From Mycogone perniciosa (Eukaryota; Ascomycota; Sordariomycetes; Hypocreales; Hypocreaceae), in contig JAOALB010000200.1 of NCBI GenBank assembly GCA_025331125.1, forward strand, positions 1 through 64,000: DNA of 64,000 nt, in the 5' to 3' direction. A program made the position numbers and the translations under genes. The notes under the pieces are model-generated. The model was not told the origin of the DNA, searched no databases, and worked only from the letters and a program-made list of their open reading frames with translations. Shown here one piece after another: positions 60,966 through 64,000 of this stretch; the stretch's first letter is position 1, and every line of letters begins with the position of its first letter.

Positions 60966-62819
60966 AATATATATTAAAGAAATCTATATTAAGTATAAAA
61001 CTAAAATCACTAAATCCAGTTATATTAGCTATGCTTTAACGTAACAATACTTTAAAGCTAGTAATAAAATAGTTTAGTAAAGTATAATAACTAAACCCTA
61101 ATAGTATATTAAGATTACCTGCAATATTTAATTAACTTATAAATCTAAGCTTTAAATAATATACCTTCTTTAAATATTAATAATAATAATAATAATACTA
61201 CTGCTTTATTAACATTTAACCTACTTTAATTTAGCTAGCTATACTTATAAAAAACCTAAACTTTATTTATAAATTAAAGAAAAAATTAACCTTTACTAAA
61301 AGTTATAAATAAAGGTTATTTATAAATAATACTATTATCTTAAAATAAATCTACTCCTGCCTTTTTAATTAAAAGCCCGTTAAACTTAAATTTATAAATA
61401 GTAAATCCCTTTTAATATAAACTATACTATCCTTTATATATAATATTTATATTAATTTAAAAGCTTTAGTAGATAGCAGCTATATACCTTAAGGTTTTAC
61501 TAGCTGCGCTTTTATTAAACAATTTAATATTACTATTTAATAACTACTATTTACTAGAAACCTCTTTTTTACTAATAAAAGTATAGCTAATAAAATTTTA
61601 AACTTTTTTATTATATAAACTATAATTAGCCTTTATAAAAAACTTTACCTTTTTTTTATTATAAATATCCCTAATAATATATTTATTATCTTTAGCCTTT
61701 TATAGCTAAGAAAAGATAAATTTAATATTAATGAAAAAGAATTAACTAGTACTTTTAAATCCTACTACTATTATAACTATTACGTTTTAAAGAATATAGC
61801 TAGCTTTATATAAATCTTAATAGCAGTTAAAATAAAAAATAACTTTACTAAAACTAATATAAAGAATATATATTACTAGCAATTAATAGTTAAAAACGCT
61901 TTAAATAAAGTAAAGCTTAACTTAACTAAATAAAAGACTATACTATACTAGTAACTATTAGTTAAAAACACTTGAAAAAAAAGACTGTAACCTAACTAGA
62001 AAAGGAGCTTATAAACTGCGCATTCTATAAACTTTAATCTTAAACTAAGATTACTATATAACCTATAAATACAGTAAAATCAATAATAAAGAAATATAGG
62101 CATAGATAATCCTAAACTAAGTATATATAAAGCTGCTGCCTGCCTTTATAATCTACATTTAATAATAAAAAAGAAAACCTTTATTAAAGCTACTACTATT
62201 ACCTTTTAATATACTGCTTTTATAAAACTAAACTAAACCTTAAAATTAAAAAGTATTTTTAAATATAGTAAATATATAGATAATAGCAGCTATAAACTTT
62301 ATTACTTTTTATTATTAACTATATATCTGCGCAATAAAAGTAATTTAAAAAAAGATTAATTAAACTATTAAAACTAAAAAACTAGCGCTTACTAGCCTAT
62401 TAAAGCTTTTAAATAAGTTTTTCTAATAAATATTTACAGGATAAAGAGATTATATTAAAGTAAAAATAATATTATTAAAAGAAATATATAACTTTATTAA
62501 TCAATATGACCTTTTTATATAATTAAAAAAGATTATAGCTACTAATATAAAGAAATTTATAGTAGGAAAACCTAAATTTAGTAAATTAAATATCTTAAAG
62601 AAACTGCTATTTTAGCTATATAACCTATATAATATTTTCCTGCTAAAAATAGTAAATAAGCTTTTTTATAATAGGCCTAAGACTATGAAATTAAAATATT
62701 GCTAGGAAAAAATCTTTTATATTAAAAGAATAGGCTATTTTTACTTAATAAACTATAGGTAATAAAATAATAATTAAGTTATAATTTAATAAAAGGATTT
62801 ATTTATAAATTGTAAATAT

Positions 62820-63490
62820 AATATACTACTCCCCTCCTTTTAGCTATAAAACTAGGAAACAGTATTTATATTTATTAAAACTATTAAAGGTTAAATAATA
62901 TTACTATTAAAAATTAATACCTATTACTATTAATTTAGGAAACCTTTAATACTTTAAACTATATAAAAGTATATATAAAACTTAATATTATCGCTGCGTT
63001 TAATAACCTTTATATCGCTAAAAGAGATATATAGAAAATAGTATTTATTATAAGGTTTAGCCTTTTTAAAATATTAATTATACTTTTCGGCCTTTATAAT
63101 ACATTTATTATATTTTAATACTATATTAACTATACTTTTTATAACCTCTTTAACTGCACCTATATAATATACTTTAATAATATCTTTATATACTCTTTAA
63201 GTTAAAAAGAATATTAAAAATATATCTATAAAGTTATAGCTTACCTTTAAAATACTAGCCGTTAAATTAATATTATTAAATGTAAATTTAAAATAATAAA
63301 AATAAAATACTTTAGCTTAATTATTACTTTAAAGGGATTAAAGATATATTTTAAAAAGGTTAAAGCTGTATTAAACTGGCAATTACTTAAAGGAGTAAAA
63401 GATTTATGAAAGTTTTTTAGTTTTATAAACTTTTATTGCTATTTTATTTAAAAATACTTTAAAATAGCAGTACTATTAAATAAACTTTTA
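62820..63490 (+). pseudogene. Reverse transcriptase relic of B2
   Basis: Reads through stops as gypsy reverse transcriptase: LNIIAAFNNLYIAK (from the KLDxxxAFxxIRI region), FSLFKILIILFGLYN (from FGLFExLVxPFGLxN) and, near 63170, IIYFNNIFIY (from YxDDxLIY), then LKGLKIYFKKV and LNWQLLKGVKD (from the region before RNase H). The corresponding part of B1 is 50807-51500. Confidence 0.78.
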
Positions 63491-64000
63491 AAGAAAGATT
63501 AACTATATATTTAAAGAGAAAAATAGTAAAAAGCCTTTAATTTAATTAAATACACTTTTAAATTAGCTTTAATCTTTACCCTCTTTAATTATAATAAATA
63601 AATAGTTTTTAAAATAAATGCCTTTAATTAAATATTAGGCAGTATTTTATTATAATATAATAGGAAAAGCATTTTATATTTTATTATATTTTTCTCTATA
63701 CAGTATAATATTTGAAAATACAACTATAAAATGTATAATAAAAAACTCTTAGCTATTATTAAAGTAATAAAAAAGTAGCGTTTAAAATTATAAAGCTTAT
63801 AAAAATTTAATATTATTATAGACTATAAAAGCTTTAAATACTTTACCTTAACTAAAACTTTAAATTAGCAATAAATCTAATAGTTTAAATTCCTTTTTAA
63901 CTTTAACTTGTATATTATTTATTAAGTTAGCTTTAAAGCTATAAAGCTTAACGCTTTAAATAAAAAAACAGAAAATAGGCCCGCAAAATTAAAAACAGGT

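Larger units (their letters stand above)
59434..64000 (+). mobile_element. Gypsy element B2, 5' part, runs off the window
   Basis: 5' LTR 59434-59605 (172 bp), starting TGTTACGGCACC and little mutated in its first 60 bp. The interior carries Gag and reverse transcriptase relics and RNase H up to the window end. It is inserted in the interior of A2. No 3' LTR lies in the window. Stops throughout are mostly TAA/TAG at Gln positions. Confidence 0.88.

Overview
The window looks like an AT-rich, transposon-packed region of a filamentous ascomycete (Pezizomycotina). About 90% of it is extremely AT-rich and made of LTR retrotransposon copies whose reading frames are full of TAA/TAG codons where Gln or Trp codons are expected. 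That is the mark of repeat-induced point mutation (RIP, C-to-T mainly at CpA). The genus cannot be fixed from the sequence. The gene-like DNA has normal base composition and sits in two small islands.

Layout. 1-4980: AT-rich relics, including a solo Ty1/copia LTR (583-1137). 4980-7140: island 1 with one intact gene, a secreted PAF-acetylhydrolase-like alpha/beta hydrolase (minus strand). 7140-13245: degenerate repeats and a small minisatellite block. 13246-25289: a 12 kb Ty3/gypsy element, 'C', inserted in an older repeat, 'F'. 25290-26962: host repeat, including a broken pentapeptide-repeat-like frame. 26963-46583: a gypsy element, 'D', that has itself received a chromodomain gypsy element 'A1' (27354-35070), a Ty1/copia element (35673-40933) and a 459-bp LTR-flanked miniature element resembling a TRIM (44292-44750). 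Target-site duplications support each insertion. 47459-52946: gypsy element 'B1', with a solo C LTR and an F copy inside it. 53440-58220: island 2 with a small secreted protein gene, two small inverted-repeat elements, minisatellites and a wrecked BCS1-like AAA+ ATPase gene. 58222-64000: gypsy A2, interrupted by B2, which runs off the window end.

Only two protein genes look functional: the lipase/esterase-like enzyme and the small secreted protein. Both are predicted to be secreted and both lie close to RIP-mutated repeats, a setting in which fungi often carry fast-evolving secreted proteins. The BCS1-like gene is dead (frameshifts, stops, damaged Walker A motif). No CRISPR, rRNA, tRNA or operon structure was seen. 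Element letters A-F are local labels used only here. Boundaries of LTR elements come from aligning copies by eye within the window.
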